A DNA stretch of 64,000 nucleotides from Sorex araneus (lineage: Eukaryota > Chordata > Mammalia > Eulipotyphla > Soricidae), in NCBI RefSeq assembly GCF_027595985.1, contig NC_073303.1:100660328-100724327 (forward strand). Reading direction: 5' to 3'. Below the pieces are notes generated by a model. That model worked only from the letters and a program-made list of their open reading frames with translations. It was not told the DNA's origin and did no database searches. Below are positions 1-10,230 of this stretch, piece after piece (position 1 is the first letter of the stretch; every line of letters starts with the position of its first letter). A program made the translations under genes and the position numbers.

Positions 1-161
1 AGTCCTCTTTAGAAGTTAATGGTTTTTTTTACTGTTTCCAGAAAAAAAAATACCAAGAAGATGTACTTTAACTATCGTCACCATTAAAAAATAACTATTT
101 TTAATGCTGGAGAGAGAGCACAGCCAGCAGGAACATTTGCTTTGTATACTAAAGACCTGGG

Positions 162-360
162 TTTTTGTTTTGTTTTGTTTTGTTTTGTTTTGTTTTTGCT
201 TTTTGGGTCACACCTGGCGATGCACAGGGGTTACTCCTGGCTCTGCACTCAGGAATTACCCTGGCGGTGCTCAGGGGACCATATGGGATGCTGGGATTTG
301 AACCCGGGTAGGCCGCGTGCAAGGCAAAAGCCCTACCCGCTGTGCTATCACTCCAGCCCC
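162..360 (-). mobile_element. SOR-type SINE, type A
   Basis: Full-length copy: (TTTTG)n tail at left, tRNA-like head ending ctccagcccc at right. The TSD aagacctggg is at 152-161 and 361-370. Confidence 0.93.
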
Positions 361-515
361 AAGACCTGGGTTTTAATTCCTATCGCTGCTATGCATGATC
401 CGCCCTGAGCACTGAGCAGAGTGACCCCAAGGAGCTGAAGAACTTCTGAGCACTGCTGTGTATAGAAAAAATTAACCATTAGTCATGTTCTGGTCTATTT
501 GCTTACAATTGTTTT

Positions 516-520
<5 letters not shown>

Positions 521-598
<78 letters not shown>
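521..598. repeat. (TC)n microsatellite
   Basis: Uninterrupted TC dinucleotides, about 39 units. They abut an old minus-strand SINE, so the tract may have grown from its tail. Confidence 0.98.
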
Positions 599-602
<4 letters not shown>

Positions 603-603
<1 letters not shown>

Positions 604-735
604 GTTTTTTGGGCCACTCCTTTCTGTGCTCAGAGCTTACTCCTGCCTCTGTGTTCAGGGATCTCTCCTATCAGGGCATGGGCAACCTATGTGGTGCCAA
701 GGACAGAACCAGGATCAGTCTGACCTGAGCATGGT
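603..735 (-). mobile_element. Old diverged SOR-like SINE
   Basis: Keeps the order of the type A body (ggccactcc, gtgctcagagcttactcctg, tgccaaggacagaaccagg) with many changes. Ends are unclear. Confidence 0.5.
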
Positions 736-955
736 TAGTATCTCACTTTCTGCACTAGTCTCTGGTCCCACAGTTATTTTTCTTCAGAGAGCCCTTAAGC
801 AAGAAGGAGGAAGGGCCACCAACCACCCTCAAAATTGCTCAGTGGATTCGAGTACTGCCCCCATTGGTGCTCAGAGGATCATATGGTTCCAGGGACTAAA
901 ACTCTGGGCTGGAAATGAGCCCCTGGTCTTTGAACTGTCTCCCTGGTTGATTTTC

Positions 956-1145
956 GTTTTTTGTGGGTTTGTTTGTTTGTTTTCATTTTTGAAGTCACAC
1001 CCAATGATGCTCAGGGGCTACTCCTGGCTCTGTGCTCAGGAATTACTCCTGGGGTGCCAGGGAGACCATATGGGATGCCAGCGATTGAACCTGGTCTGCC
1101 TCGTGCAAGGCAAATGCCCTACCCACTGTACTATCACTCCGGCCC
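956..1145 (-). mobile_element. SOR-type SINE, type A
   Basis: Full-length copy with a (TTTG)n tail. A 16-bp TSD, tccctggttgattttc, is at 940-955 and 1,146-1,161. Confidence 0.93.
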
Positions 1146-1194
1146 TCCCTGGTTGATTTTCAAAACCAATTGATTGTCAATTGATTTTCAAAAG

Positions 1195-1720
1195 GTTTCT
1201 TCTAATATAAACACATGAGACTTAACTTCTAACAACCTGTTAGCAATCTCTTCTACCAGGGCTTAGTGACTACATGGTGAGATACAACAATATTCACACA
1301 CTTTTTTTTTTTTTGCTTTTTTTTTGGGTCATACCTGGCGATGCTCAGGGGTTACTCCTGGCTCTGCACTCAGAAATTACTCCTGGCAGTGCTCGGGGGA
1401 CCATATGGGATGCTGGGAATCTAACCCGGGTCGACCACATGCAAGTCAAACACCCTACCTGATTGTGCTATCACTCCAGCCCCTATTCACACTCTTTCTT
1501 CTAAGGAAATATTATTTGATCATTTTTAGAGAATTTTAACCAGTAATAAAAAATAAATTATTCAGGGGCTACTATAAGGACAGGCTTGAGGGTGGTCGGG
1601 AAAATTGGAAATAATGCTGGTGGGAAGGTGCGATAGTGGTGGGATTGGTGTTGGAATATTGAATGCAATAAATCATGAACAGTTTTATTAAATAAATTCT
1701 TAAAAACAAAAATAAACTTT
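1195..1720 (+). mobile_element. L1-like retroelement 3' end (family ii), interrupted
   Basis: Shares its order with copies at 47,364-47,914 and 50,250-50,900: actttcttctaaggaaatat, then ggtgggattggtgttggaat, then an A-rich end. A type A SINE is nested at 1,303-1,483. Assignment to L1 is inference from the A-rich tail. Confidence 0.6.
1303..1483 (-). mobile_element. SOR-type SINE, type A, nested
   Basis: Poly-T then tttttgggtcatacc at left, ctccagcccc at right. The TSD tattcacac is at 1,291-1,299 and 1,484-1,492, inside the L1-like element. Confidence 0.92.
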
Positions 1721-1751
1721 TAAAAATGTTTTTTCTTAAGACTAGAAAAAT

Positions 1752-1929
1752 AGGGCTGGAGAGGTATAGTGGGTAGGGCGTTTGCCTAGCACGCAGGCAG
1801 ACCCCAGTTCGGTCCCAGGCATCCCATATAGGCCCTCCCTAGCCCTGCCAGGAGTAATTTCTGAGTGCAGAGCCAAGTATACCCCCTGAGTATTGCTAAA
1901 TGTGGACCAAAAACACAAAATAAATAATT
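1752..1929 (+). mobile_element. SOR-type SINE, type A, somewhat diverged
   Basis: Head gggctggagaggtatagtgg through an A-rich tail ending near aaataaata. A probable TSD gactaga flanks it (1,740 region and 1,933-1,939). Confidence 0.85.
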
Positions 1930-1939
1930 TTTGACTAGA

Positions 1940-2110
1940 GGGGCTGGAGCGATAGCACAGCAGGTAGGGCGTTTGCCTCACACAAGGCCGTCCCCGGTTC
2001 GATTCCCAGCATCCCATATGGTCCCCCGAGCACTTCCAGGAGTAATTCCTGAGTGCAGAGACAGGAGTAATCCCTGAGCATTGCTGGGTATGACCCAAAA
2101 AGCAAAAATA
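1940..2110 (+). mobile_element. SOR-type SINE, type A
   Basis: Intact head (gatagcacagcaggtagg; ggttcgattccc) and body ending acccaaaaagcaaaaataaa. It directly follows the previous copy in the same orientation. Confidence 0.9.
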
Positions 2111-2111
2111 A

Positions 2112-2285
2112 AGATAGAGTAGAAAGACAGCACATGGGGTTAAGGTTTGTGCCTTGCAAGAAATTGACCAAGGGTTCCATCTCCAGTACCACATATGAGC
2201 ACCACTGGGTGTGATTTTTTTGAGCTTAGAGCCAGGAATAAGTCCCAAGTACAGCCAGGTGTAACCAAAAAAAAAACACAAACAG
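2112..2285 (+). mobile_element. Old diverged SOR-like SINE
   Basis: Third plus-strand copy in a row: gaaagacagcacatggggtt, then gagccaggaataagtcccaa, then an A-rich end. Much more mutated than the two before it. Confidence 0.6.
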
Positions 2286-2372
2286 AAAAAATTTTAAGTT
2301 TCTTCTTGCAAAGTGATACCATATATGTGCCTTTAAAAAATAAGTTAAAAAGCAGTACTCCTACACTTAAAA

Positions 2373-2619
2373 CTGTCATTGTCACTGTCGTCCCATTGTT
2401 CATCAATTTGCTGGAGTGTGTACCAGTAACATCTCCATTATTAGACTTGTTACTGTTTTTGGCATATTGAATATGCCACGGGTAGCTTGCCAGGCTCTGC
2501 CGTGCGGGCGAGATACTCTCAGTAGTTTGCCGGGCTCTCCGAGAGGAATGGAGGAATCAAACTCAGGTCGGCTGCATGCAAAGCAAGTGTCCTACCCGCT
2601 GTGCTATCGCTCCAGCCCA
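2373..2619 (-). mobile_element. SOR-type SINE, type B (RTE-like 3' body)
   Basis: Near full-length. The plus strand starts with the tandem tail (ctgtcattgtcactgtc), then ggcatattgaatatgccac and gctctgccgtgcgggc, and ends with the tRNA-like head (gtgctatcgctccagccc). Confidence 0.9.
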
Positions 2620-2641
2620 CATTTAAAAAAATAATAAGTTA

Positions 2642-2828
2642 GGGGCTGGAGTGATAACACAGCGGGTAGGGCGTTTGCCTTGCACGCCCGGGTTTGAATC
2701 CCAGCATCCCATATGGTCCCCTGAGCACCGCCAGGGGTGATTCCTGAGTGCATGAGCCAGGAGTGAGCCCTGTCCATTGCCGGGTGTGACCCAAAAATCA
2801 AAAAAAAAAATAATAATAATAATAATAA
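2642..2828 (+). mobile_element. SOR-type SINE, type A, (TAA)n tail
   Basis: The head lacks a few bases before the B box (gcacgcccgggtttgaatcc). The tail has become a TAA repeat. TSD aataagtta on both sides. Confidence 0.9.
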
Positions 2829-3087
2829 TAATAAGTTAAAGTATGCAGTAAAATTCAGAAGACAAAAATTTACCAGCCAGAATTAACTTAATAACTATCA
2901 CGAATATCAGGTTTATAACAGACTTTTTTCCCCAAAGTATAGTCATACATACATTCAGGTATATAGAAAGGAAAAGAAACTTGTTTTAAAATGCTAATAC
3001 TTTATAATTGCTTTTTAAATTTTTTAGTATTTCCTTTTTATAGGAGAAAAGTAAGATAACATGAAGCCGGAGGAATCGCTAAATTTT

Positions 3088-3276
3088 ATTTATTTATTTA
3101 TTTATTTATTTAGCTTTTTGGTTCACACCTGGTGATGCACAGGGGTTACTCCTGGCTCTGCACTCAGGAATCACCCCTAGTGGTGCTCAGGGGACCATAT
3201 GGGATGCTGGGAATTGAACCCAGGTCAGCCGCATGCAAAGCAAACACCCTACCCGCTGTGCTATCGCTCCAGCCCC
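3088..3276 (-). mobile_element. SOR-type SINE, type A, (TTTA)n tail
   Basis: The tail is a TTTA repeat. Flanks aatcgctaaatttta and aattgctaaatttta form a TSD with one mismatch. Confidence 0.92.
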
Positions 3277-3304
3277 GAAATTGCTAAATTTTAAATAATT
3301 GATT

Positions 3305-3435
3305 GGGAGCACATCCTGCTGTGCTCAGTACTCCTGGCACTGCTAGGCGAACTACACACAGAACTGGGAGTCAAACCCAGGTTGGCTCTGTACAAGGCGA
3401 GGCCTTACCTGCTGAATTATAACTCCGTCCTCTCC
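3305..3435 (-). mobile_element. Old diverged SOR-like SINE
   Basis: tgtgctcagtactcctggc, then gagtcaaacccaggttgg, then gctgaattataactccgtcc follow the minus-strand SINE order with many changes. Confidence 0.6.
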
Positions 3436-3465
3436 AATGGAGTTATAATTTTTCCAAATTTTTAA

Positions 3466-3634
3466 ATTTGCTTTTTGGGTCACACCCAGCGGTGCTCAGG
3501 GGTTAATTCCTGGCTGTGTACTCAGGAATTACTTTTGGCAGTGTTTAGGGGACTATATGGGATGCTGGGGATTGAACTCAGGTTGGCTGAATGCAAGGCA
3601 AACACCCTACCGGCTGTACTATCACTTGAGCCCC
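3466..3634 (-). mobile_element. SOR-type SINE, type A
   Basis: tttgctttttgggtcacacc at left, tatcacttgagcccc at right. Moderately diverged, with little poly-T left. Confidence 0.88.
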
Positions 3635-3655
3635 GTTTTATATCATTTTTCTTTT

Positions 3656-3834
3656 CTTTTTTTTTTTTTTTGCTTTTTGGGTCACACCCGGCTATGACAG
3701 GGGTTACTCCTGGCTCTGCACTCAGGAATTACTCCTGGAGGTGCTCAGGGGACCATATGGGATGCTAGGGATCGAACCTGGGTCAGCCGCGTTCAAGGCA
3801 AACGCCCTACCTGCTATGCTATCACTCCAGCCCC
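3656..3834 (-). mobile_element. SOR-type SINE, type A
   Basis: Full-length, with a poly-T tail and ctatcactccagcccc at right. Lies 20 bases from the previous copy in the same orientation. Confidence 0.92.
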
Positions 3835-3868
3835 TTCTCTTATATAATTTTTTAAGCAGAGAATAAGT

Positions 3869-3994
3869 ATCACTGTCAACCCGTTGTTCATCAATTTGCT
3901 CGAGTGGGCACCAGAAATGTCTCTATTGTGAGACTTGTTGTTACTATTTTTGGCATATCGAATATGCCAGGGGTAGCTTGCCAGGCTCTACCGT
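3869..3994 (-). mobile_element. SOR-type SINE, type B, 5'-truncated
   Basis: Only the 3' body: cactgtcaacccgttgttca, then gagacttgttgttac, then catatcgaatatgccagg, stopping at ccaggctctaccgta. The tRNA-like head is absent. Confidence 0.85.
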
Positions 3995-4370
3995 ACTGTT
4001 CCTTAAATAGTTCTGCATAGATTAAGAATGGAGACAGTAAAAGCAAGACAGGTGAAGCACTGATGTTTCAAGCAATCGTGTCTTATCTGGTTATAAGCAG
4101 CTCCGTTTTGCCTGCACCCTCTATATCTGTGCCTAATATGGCAGCTTTCAATGGCCCCAGTTTCCACCTCCATTCTGTAGCTGGGATTCCCATGTTAAAG
4201 ATGGCATGCTTATCGCAAGCGTCCTTGGCTTTCTATGTATCTGCTTCCCATCTGCAAGTTTCTTTCTTTGTCACACATTGTGAGGCTGCCCCCCTCCCCG
4301 CCTTGTCCCCCGCTGCACGTATGAGGCACATACTAGTCCTCAAGAGTCCATGGGCAATAAAGACAGGTGA
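3995..4370. other. Non-repetitive intergenic stretch, no gene seen
   Basis: No recognised repeat. An open frame at 4,063-4,386 has no similarity I know and runs into the next SINE. Confidence 0.4.
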
Positions 4371-4546
4371 GGGGCTGGAGCCATAACACAGCAGGTAGGG
4401 CATTTGCCTTGCACACGGCCGACCCGGGTTCGATTCCCAGCATCCCATATGGTCCCCTGAGCACCACCAGGAGTAATTCCTGAGTGCAGAGCCAGGAGTA
4501 ACCCCTGTGCATCGCCGGGTGTGACCCAAAAAGAAGAAGAAAAAAA
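4371..4546 (+). mobile_element. SOR-type SINE, type A
   Basis: Full-length. The TSD aaagacaggtga is at 4,359-4,370 and again from 4,547. The A-rich tail contains aagaagaag. Confidence 0.94.
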
Positions 4547-4559
4547 AAAGACAGGTGAG

Positions 4560-5911
4560 TCTTCTGCTCGTGAGAGGCTTTACCTTCTCCTGAGGAGAGG
4601 AACACAGATCAGCACTCTAAGACCAGCAGCTGCCAATGGCAGCTGATCTGGGTGAAGAGCCTGAGACAGACGAACAGAAAGGGAATTGACTCTAGCTGAC
4701 CAAGAAGCCAGCCCTGCTGACTGAAGAGTGTTCAGGGCCAAGGGCACAGCAAGGGCAAAGACCTGGAGGTCAATGAAAACAAGATCATGAATCATTCAAC
4801 AAAGGTTGATTGAGTCAGACGGGCTAACAGTTGAAGGCCCCGTTTCCTACTGAATCAGGAATCGCATGTGTCTACTGTGCCCCGCGGCTTCCCCAAGACC
4901 CACTCAGTAAATATATGCAGAATCGCCGAGTGAATGAATTAAGGGACATCCTGGCTCTTGTGATAGCAGAACGAGAAGGGCTGGTGCCAAGTGCCTGGAA
5001 ACACAAAAGAGACAAATGCATCCATTTGGCACAGGCTGAGAAGGCCTCCCTGGGGAAAAAAGAAACGGAGCCGAAACTCCAAAAATAGGTTTATGTTTGA
5101 CAAAAAGGAGAATGAGGAATTTTTTTTGGAAGGGAACACATGTCCTTATAGAGCTAGACAAAACTGTAAGCAGTCGTGTGTCATTAGAACACAAAATCAC
5201 TGTTAAAAAAGTGGTGAAAGGTTAGATAGGGAAGAAGAGAATAGAGTAGATTCTGTGAGACCTTGGATTCCATGCTGAGTCATTTAGACTTGCTAAATGA
5301 CTCGGGATGCAAGCTGTCTTGCTTGGTATAGAGATCACACTGGCTGAGACTGGTGTCAGGGGAGCCTGACAAGAGGCAAAGGAGCCCAGTTAGCAGGTGG
5401 CAGCAGAAATCCTGATGAGTACCAAGAAGAGCCTGGATTAGAGTAGTTAGTTGCCTTGGGGATGGAGAGGGATGAGTGCCAAAGAGCATTCAAGCAAACC
5501 AACCAACCAAATATACAAGTCCATGGGCGGGGGAGGGAGGAATTGGGAAGCAAAAGCCAGGCTTCCTGCAGTCAAGGTGCATCCTCTGGGGAACTCAAGG
5601 AGAACACAAAGATTTGGTGGGGAGTGGGCATGCCCTTGGTTAAGAACTGGTTGACTTACACAAATGTTTTGGTCTTCTAAAGGAAGTCCCCAAGGCAAGT
5701 GGCTCAAGGTCGTACCCAGGAGCTCAGAAGGACCTCCAAGATCAGCAGCATTGTTGAAAATAGCGGTTGATGCAATGTACAGCTCAACGGACCGTGAGTG
5801 AGTGTATTTTAAGTGAGAGGGCCAAGATCAAACTCGGAGCAGGGAACATTTATTACGATTCCTTGGGTCTGGGGGGAGAGGGGGGTTGCTCCTTTTTTAG
5901 TATGTTCTTTT
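4560..5911. other. Intergenic DNA with possible ancient repeats, no gene seen
   Basis: 4,580-4,800 and 5,220-5,480 resemble an old mammalian dispersed repeat I cannot name (gcaagggcaaagacctggag; gatcacactggctgagactg). 4,800-4,940 looks MIR-like (gagtgaatgaattaa). A perfect hairpin sits at 5,277-5,303. Short open frames show no known protein. Confidence 0.35.
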
Positions 5912-6000
5912 CCCAGGGCTGGGGGTGTGGTTCAATGTGCCTTGCATATGAAAGGCCTAGTTTCAATCCCTGAAGCTACAATCACATAAAAGAAAAGCAG
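5912..6000 (+). mobile_element. Old tRNA-like SINE head
   Basis: gggctgggggtgtggttcaa, gccttgcatatgaaaggcc and gtttcaatccctgaagc follow the order of a tRNA-derived SINE head; the 3' body is not recognisable. Confidence 0.45.
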
Positions 6001-6874
6001 AAAGTCCTCTGATGTAAATCTCTGATGTAAAGATTTGTTGTCTGCTTTCTACCTGCCCTCAGTGTTCCACCTTTGACAAGGCTCTAAGATTCTGAATATT
6101 TCTCTTTTCGTCATCTATTTAGCGATTCCTCCCTGTGTCTGTCTGTCCTTCATGCCCACAGTCATTTCCCTGAATCAGGCTTCCTATACTCCAATCTGGA
6201 TTTTGTAGCAACCTAACCCATCCACTGACTTCAAATTTCTCCCCCAGTGAGAACTTCTAAATAGTTAATCCAGTTTCATCTTACAAAGATGTGGCTTTCT
6301 CTTCGCCCATGCCAGCCACGTAGAGACTCACTATTGCTTCTCACTGCCTTTTTTCCCCCTTGTCTCCTAAAATTAAATCTTTAGAGTCTGCTATAGTTTG
6401 TTTTTAATTGGGATCCAATTTTCCCTCATCAGTTCACAGAACACTCTAAACTGCATATCCTTCCCTTTGTGAGCCTCATGGCTCACTTGCAAGTCAGTGA
6501 CAGCCTGGGCCTCACTTCCACACAGTCGGCAGGCAGAGACCTTGCCATACCCTCATTCATCATGTCAGACAGTCACCCTGAGGCCCAGAACGCTCCTCGT
6601 TGATCTTCATCAGACTCACCAATCTTAACTGGACAGGCAACCAGTAAGAAGCAGAACTAAGAGTTGAGACCAGGTCATCTTACCTGGGTCTCCTCCAGCT
6701 CCCCTGTTCCCAGGTGAAATGGAGCCAGCATTGCTTGCATTTCAAGCAACAGCAGCAGAGAAAGTGGCATAGCTACTCTACTGCATGGACACACAGGGAC
6801 CGTTTCAAACCATTCTCCTCCCATCATAGAGCCTGGGAAAGAACGTGCCTTTTATGTCACATGGACAATGTGAT
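6001..6874. other. Intergenic, no feature recognised
   Basis: No young repeat, no long open frame, no CpG-rich segment. Confidence 0.4.
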
Positions 6875-7338
6875 AGAATACACTTGCCATAAAATGTACC
6901 GATCTCACCCTTTTAAGGGTACAGTTCAGTGGCATTATTCAGTCTGTTCGCTGTCCTGAAAATACCCCCTTAAGAACTATTATCCTCTTCTTAAAAGGGA
7001 CCCTTCCCCATGGCAGCAGTCTCCTTTCTTCATAAATTTGGTTAGACTATGCATCTCAGATAAGTGGAAACATAAAGAATTTCTCTTTAAGTGACTGGCT
7101 TATTTCAACTGAGCACAACGTCCCCTGTGTTTACCCAGGTTACAGCATGCTTTAGAATTTCATACCTTCCTAAAACTGAATAGTAGTCCATTGTGTGGAA
7201 TATACACGTTCTGTTTAGCCATTCATTCATTGCTGGATGCTGGACTTGCTCCACTGTTGGAATTGTGACCATGGGCATACTATATAATGATCTCTGAAGA
7301 CCCTTGCTTAGAAATGCTGGCTTATATGGTAACTCTAG
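6875..7338 (-). mobile_element. Ancient L1 3' fragment
   Basis: Matches the remembered order of an old mammalian L1 in antisense: ttttaagggtacagttcagt, agtgactggcttatttcaa, attgctggatgctggact. Diverged. Confidence 0.75.
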
Positions 7339-7340
7339 TT

Positions 7341-7371
<31 letters not shown>

Positions 7372-7373
7372 TT
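7339..7373. repeat. (TTTA)n microsatellite
   Basis: About nine TTTA units between the L1 fragment and an old SINE; likely the SINE's tail. Confidence 0.95.
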
Positions 7374-7409
7374 AGGAATTGCTATGTTGTTTAAATTTAT
7401 TATTTCAAT

Positions 7410-7572
7410 TTTATTTGGTGCAGGGGAGCATACGTGGAAGTGTTCAGGGCTTACTCCTGGCTCCAAGCTAAAAGCTGGTGGACTTCAAGGGATCATTCAT
7501 GGTGTTGGGGATCAAAGCCAGGTTAGCTGCACGCAGAGCAACCAACTAACCTACGCTTGGTACTTTGATCCC
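7410..7572 (-). mobile_element. Old diverged SOR-like SINE
   Basis: gtgttcagggcttactcctg, then ggggatcaaagccaggttag, then cgcagagcaaccaactaacc, following minus-strand SINE order. Confidence 0.65.
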
Positions 7573-7784
7573 TGTCTGATGTTCTTCTAAAGTTAGCAAC
7601 CTCTCTTTTTTTTTTCTTTTTTTTTCAACCAGTCAATTCTCTGTTTCAAAGGCCTTATGTAATTAAATGAGCAATTATCCTCTGAGATGATATCTAGTCA
7701 ATATTTGATTCTTTGATCAAAGTTAATCACACAGCAATATTTATCATGAGTATTTTAAAACGTTTCTTATCTTATCAGGAAGAT

Positions 7785-8300
7785 TTAATCAAAACTCCAA
7801 GGTGATATCATCTCACACCTGTTTCAATGGCCATCACCACAAAAGAGAAGAGATAACCAATGCTGGTTACCCCGTGCACTGTTGGTGGGAAAGTTCGTCG
7901 ATTCAGCCCCTGGTGAAGCGGGAAGGAGCACTTGCCTAAATTAGAAACAGAACTATCATGTGATCCAGCAATCGAATTCCTGGTGTCTGTCCAAAGGAGC
8001 TAAAAAAAGAACATTCAAAGACACGTGAGCTTCTGTGCTCATTGCAATATTAGTCACAACAGCCAAGATACTGAAATAACCTACATGTTTGTCAGTAGGC
8101 GAAAGATTAAAGGAGATACCTATCTCTTAGCCATAGAAAGGAGATTCTGTCATGTCACCAACATGGATACACCCTATCAGTTTTTGTCAACTGAGATAAG
8201 TGAGAGACAAAAATTGTCTTGTTGACCGTAGAGGTGACACCTAAAAAAGCTGGGAATACAAACTGAGTTGAATGGCAGTTAGCAGGGGCTGGGAGCTGAG
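7785..8300 (+). mobile_element. Ancient L1, end of ORF2 and 3' UTR
   Basis: Plus-strand hallmarks of mammalian L1: gcactgttggtgggaaagtt, actatcatgtgatccagcaa, gctcattgcaatattagtca, gataagtgagagacaaaaa. The reading frame is broken; non-functional. Confidence 0.8.
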
Positions 8301-8340
8301 TGAATGCTGGAGGTGTGGGTCAAAGTTTATTTGACAATTA

Positions 8341-8595
8341 GAAGATGACTGGGCTAGGTGTAATATAGGGTTTCCGGCGCTTGCTGTGTATTTGACCTTG
8401 GTTCGATTTCCAGCACCACAAGGCCTCCCAAGTGTGTCTGGGTGTGACCCTGGAAGCCCCCACACTCGCCCAGGGCAGTGGGCCCTAAGCAGCATTGCAT
8501 CCTCTAGTCCAGCACTGAACTGCCACAGGATTGAGGAGAGTGGTCAACAGAGTCCCCTGAGCACCACCTGGGAGCTACCCCCAAAAGAAAATAAG
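8341..8595 (+). mobile_element. Old SOR-like SINE(s)
   Basis: ttggttcgatttccagcacc, then gtgtctgggtgtgaccctgg, with a second tail-like end gtcccctgagcaccacctgg before an A-rich stretch. Possibly two merged copies. Confidence 0.5.
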
Positions 8596-8699
8596 TAGCC
8601 CTTGGGATCTAAAGGATGGCATGGGGCTGATGACCAGCAATGCCACGTACTTGAAAGTGACTAAGAGGATAGATAGATCTTAAGTGTTCTCATGACCAA

Positions 8700-8815
8700 A
8701 AAAGAAAGAAAGGAAATGATGAGGACCAGGGTCCAGTATGTGCCTGGCATAGACTAGGCTCATCCCCAGCACATGGCTCCCTGAGCACCGCTGGCGACAG
8801 CCCCCATCACAAAGT
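8700..8815 (+). mobile_element. Old SOR-like SINE fragment
   Basis: tcatccccagcacatggctc then cctgagcaccgctggcgac. The head is badly eroded. Confidence 0.45.
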
Positions 8816-8819
8816 AAAG

Positions 8820-8995
8820 AGGGGCAGGAGAGATAGTACAGGGGGTAAGGTGTTTGTGTTGCAAGCAGCCAACCCTGATTTGACCTCCAGCACCGCATAG
8901 GGCCAGAGCACTGCTAGCAGTGATCCCTGAGCACAGAGACAGGGGTTGCTCCTGAGCACTGCTGGGTGTGGCCCAATTACTCCTCCCCAGTAAAG
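8820..8995 (+). mobile_element. SOR-like SINE, diverged type A
   Basis: ggggcaggagagatagtaca, then gatccctgagcacagagaca, then gagcactgctgggtgtggcc; all landmarks are in order. Confidence 0.75.
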
Positions 8996-9002
8996 AGAGA
9001 AA

Positions 9003-9125
9003 AGAGGATCCGGAAGATGGCTCAAAGGGCTGAAGTGAATCCTTTGTGTTCAGGGGGCCTGGGTTCCATCCCCGCCACTGCATGGTTCCCTGAGAACGTA
9101 ATGGCTCCAAACAACAAAAAAGTGA
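9003..9125 (+). mobile_element. Old SOR-like SINE
   Basis: gaagatggctcaaagggctg, then ctgggttccatccccgccac, then an A-rich end. Part of a head-to-tail pile of old copies. Confidence 0.55.
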
Positions 9126-9182
9126 CTTTAAACACCCCCCAACCCCCATCACCAAACATATCCTCTGTCTGAAATTTTACAG

Positions 9183-9357
9183 AGGGAGTCATAAAGATAG
9201 CACAGCAGGTAGAGCATCTGACTTGTACAAGGCTGACCTGATTCTATGCCGGGCACCATACATGGTCCCCAAAGTTCTGCCAGGAGTGATCCCTGAGCTC
9301 AGAGGACTGAGCCTTGAGCACCACAGGGTGTAACCCCTTCCCCAACAAAACAAAACG
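9183..9357 (+). mobile_element. SOR-type SINE, diverged type A
   Basis: gatagcacagcaggtagagc, then ccatacatggtccccaaag, then cagggtgtaaccccttcccc and an A-rich tail. Confidence 0.78.
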
Positions 9358-9390
9358 TTACATGGAATGTATGTATGTATGTATTTCTCT

Positions 9391-9569
9391 CTCTCTTTTT
9401 TTTTTGCTTTTTGGGTCAAACTTGGCGATGCTCAGGGGTTACTGCTGGCTTTGCACTCAGGAATCACTCCTGGCAGTGCTCAGGGGACCATATGGGATGC
9501 TGGGAATCAAACTCAGGTAGGCCACGTACAAGGCAAATGCCCTACCCGCTGTGCTATTTCTCCAGCCCC
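9391..9569 (-). mobile_element. SOR-type SINE, type A
   Basis: Poly-T, then gctttttgggtcaaacttgg; ends tgctatttctccagcccc. Follows a short GTAT repeat. Confidence 0.92.
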
Positions 9570-9654
9570 TGTACGTACCTATTTCTCCTGTTATTTTCTC
9601 TCTGAGGACTTCTGTGTACTTGGGAGATAAATTTGAGCTTAAATCTGTTACTAT

Positions 9655-9800
9655 TTGACTTTGGGAAACACCCTCAGCTGTCAGTGCCTGAATTTCCTCA
9701 ACTGTAGAATGGACCCAAGAAGCCTTTCATTACAGAACAAAATGAAGCAATTGCTAAGTAACAGTGCCTGACACTTTGTGGATACTGAAATATATACTAT
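9655..9800 (-). mobile_element. MIR-like SINE fragment
   Basis: Antisense MIR order: gcctgaatttcctcaactgt, agaatggaccc, cagtgcctgacactttgtgg. Confidence 0.6.
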
Positions 9801-10032
9801 TGTTTATTAGCGTCAACAGGTTCTGCCACATAGGGCTTGCATTTTGGATTAATTCTAGTAATGCATAATTGAAAATGTATCATGTACAATTTGAAAGAAC
9901 AAACACAATTTTTTAAGTATAGCAAAGTCTACAACTATTAACTTTTGAACTTACTTCAATATTTCTTATATTAAATATACTACATATGAACATATAATTT
10001 TGTTTTCTTTTAAACTAGCATATCAAATGTAC

Positions 10033-10204
10033 TTTTTTTTCCTTTTTGGGTCACACCGGGCAATGTGCAGGGGTTACTCCTGGCTCTGCACTCAGGAATT
10101 ACTCCTGGCGGTGCTCGGGGGATCATATGGGATGCTGGGAATTGAACCCAGGTCTGCCGCGTGCAAGGCAAACACCCTACCTGCTGTGATATTGCTCCAA
10201 CCCC
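10033..10204 (-). mobile_element. SOR-type SINE, type A
   Basis: Full-length. The TSD tcaaatgtac is at 10,023-10,032 and 10,205-10,214. Lies just left of the long pyrimidine tract. Confidence 0.93.
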
Positions 10205-10230
10205 TCAAATGTACTTTTGTTTTCACTTTC

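Noticed and set aside
485..1156. A 223-residue open frame
   Set aside because: Made of a TC microsatellite plus an old SINE and a younger SINE; no recognisable protein domain.
3475..3768. A recurring 'protein' with words like GYSWLCTQE, GPYGMLGIEPG and CKANALPAVLSLQPL in many open frames
   Set aside because: It is the translation of the minus-strand type A SINE. It appears wherever a copy lies, on both strands, with stops and frameshifts between copies. Not a gene family.
4831..5206. Overlapping open frames of 65-98 residues on both strands
   Set aside because: No domain, no conserved start context, and low coding character; likely chance frames in an ancient-repeat region.
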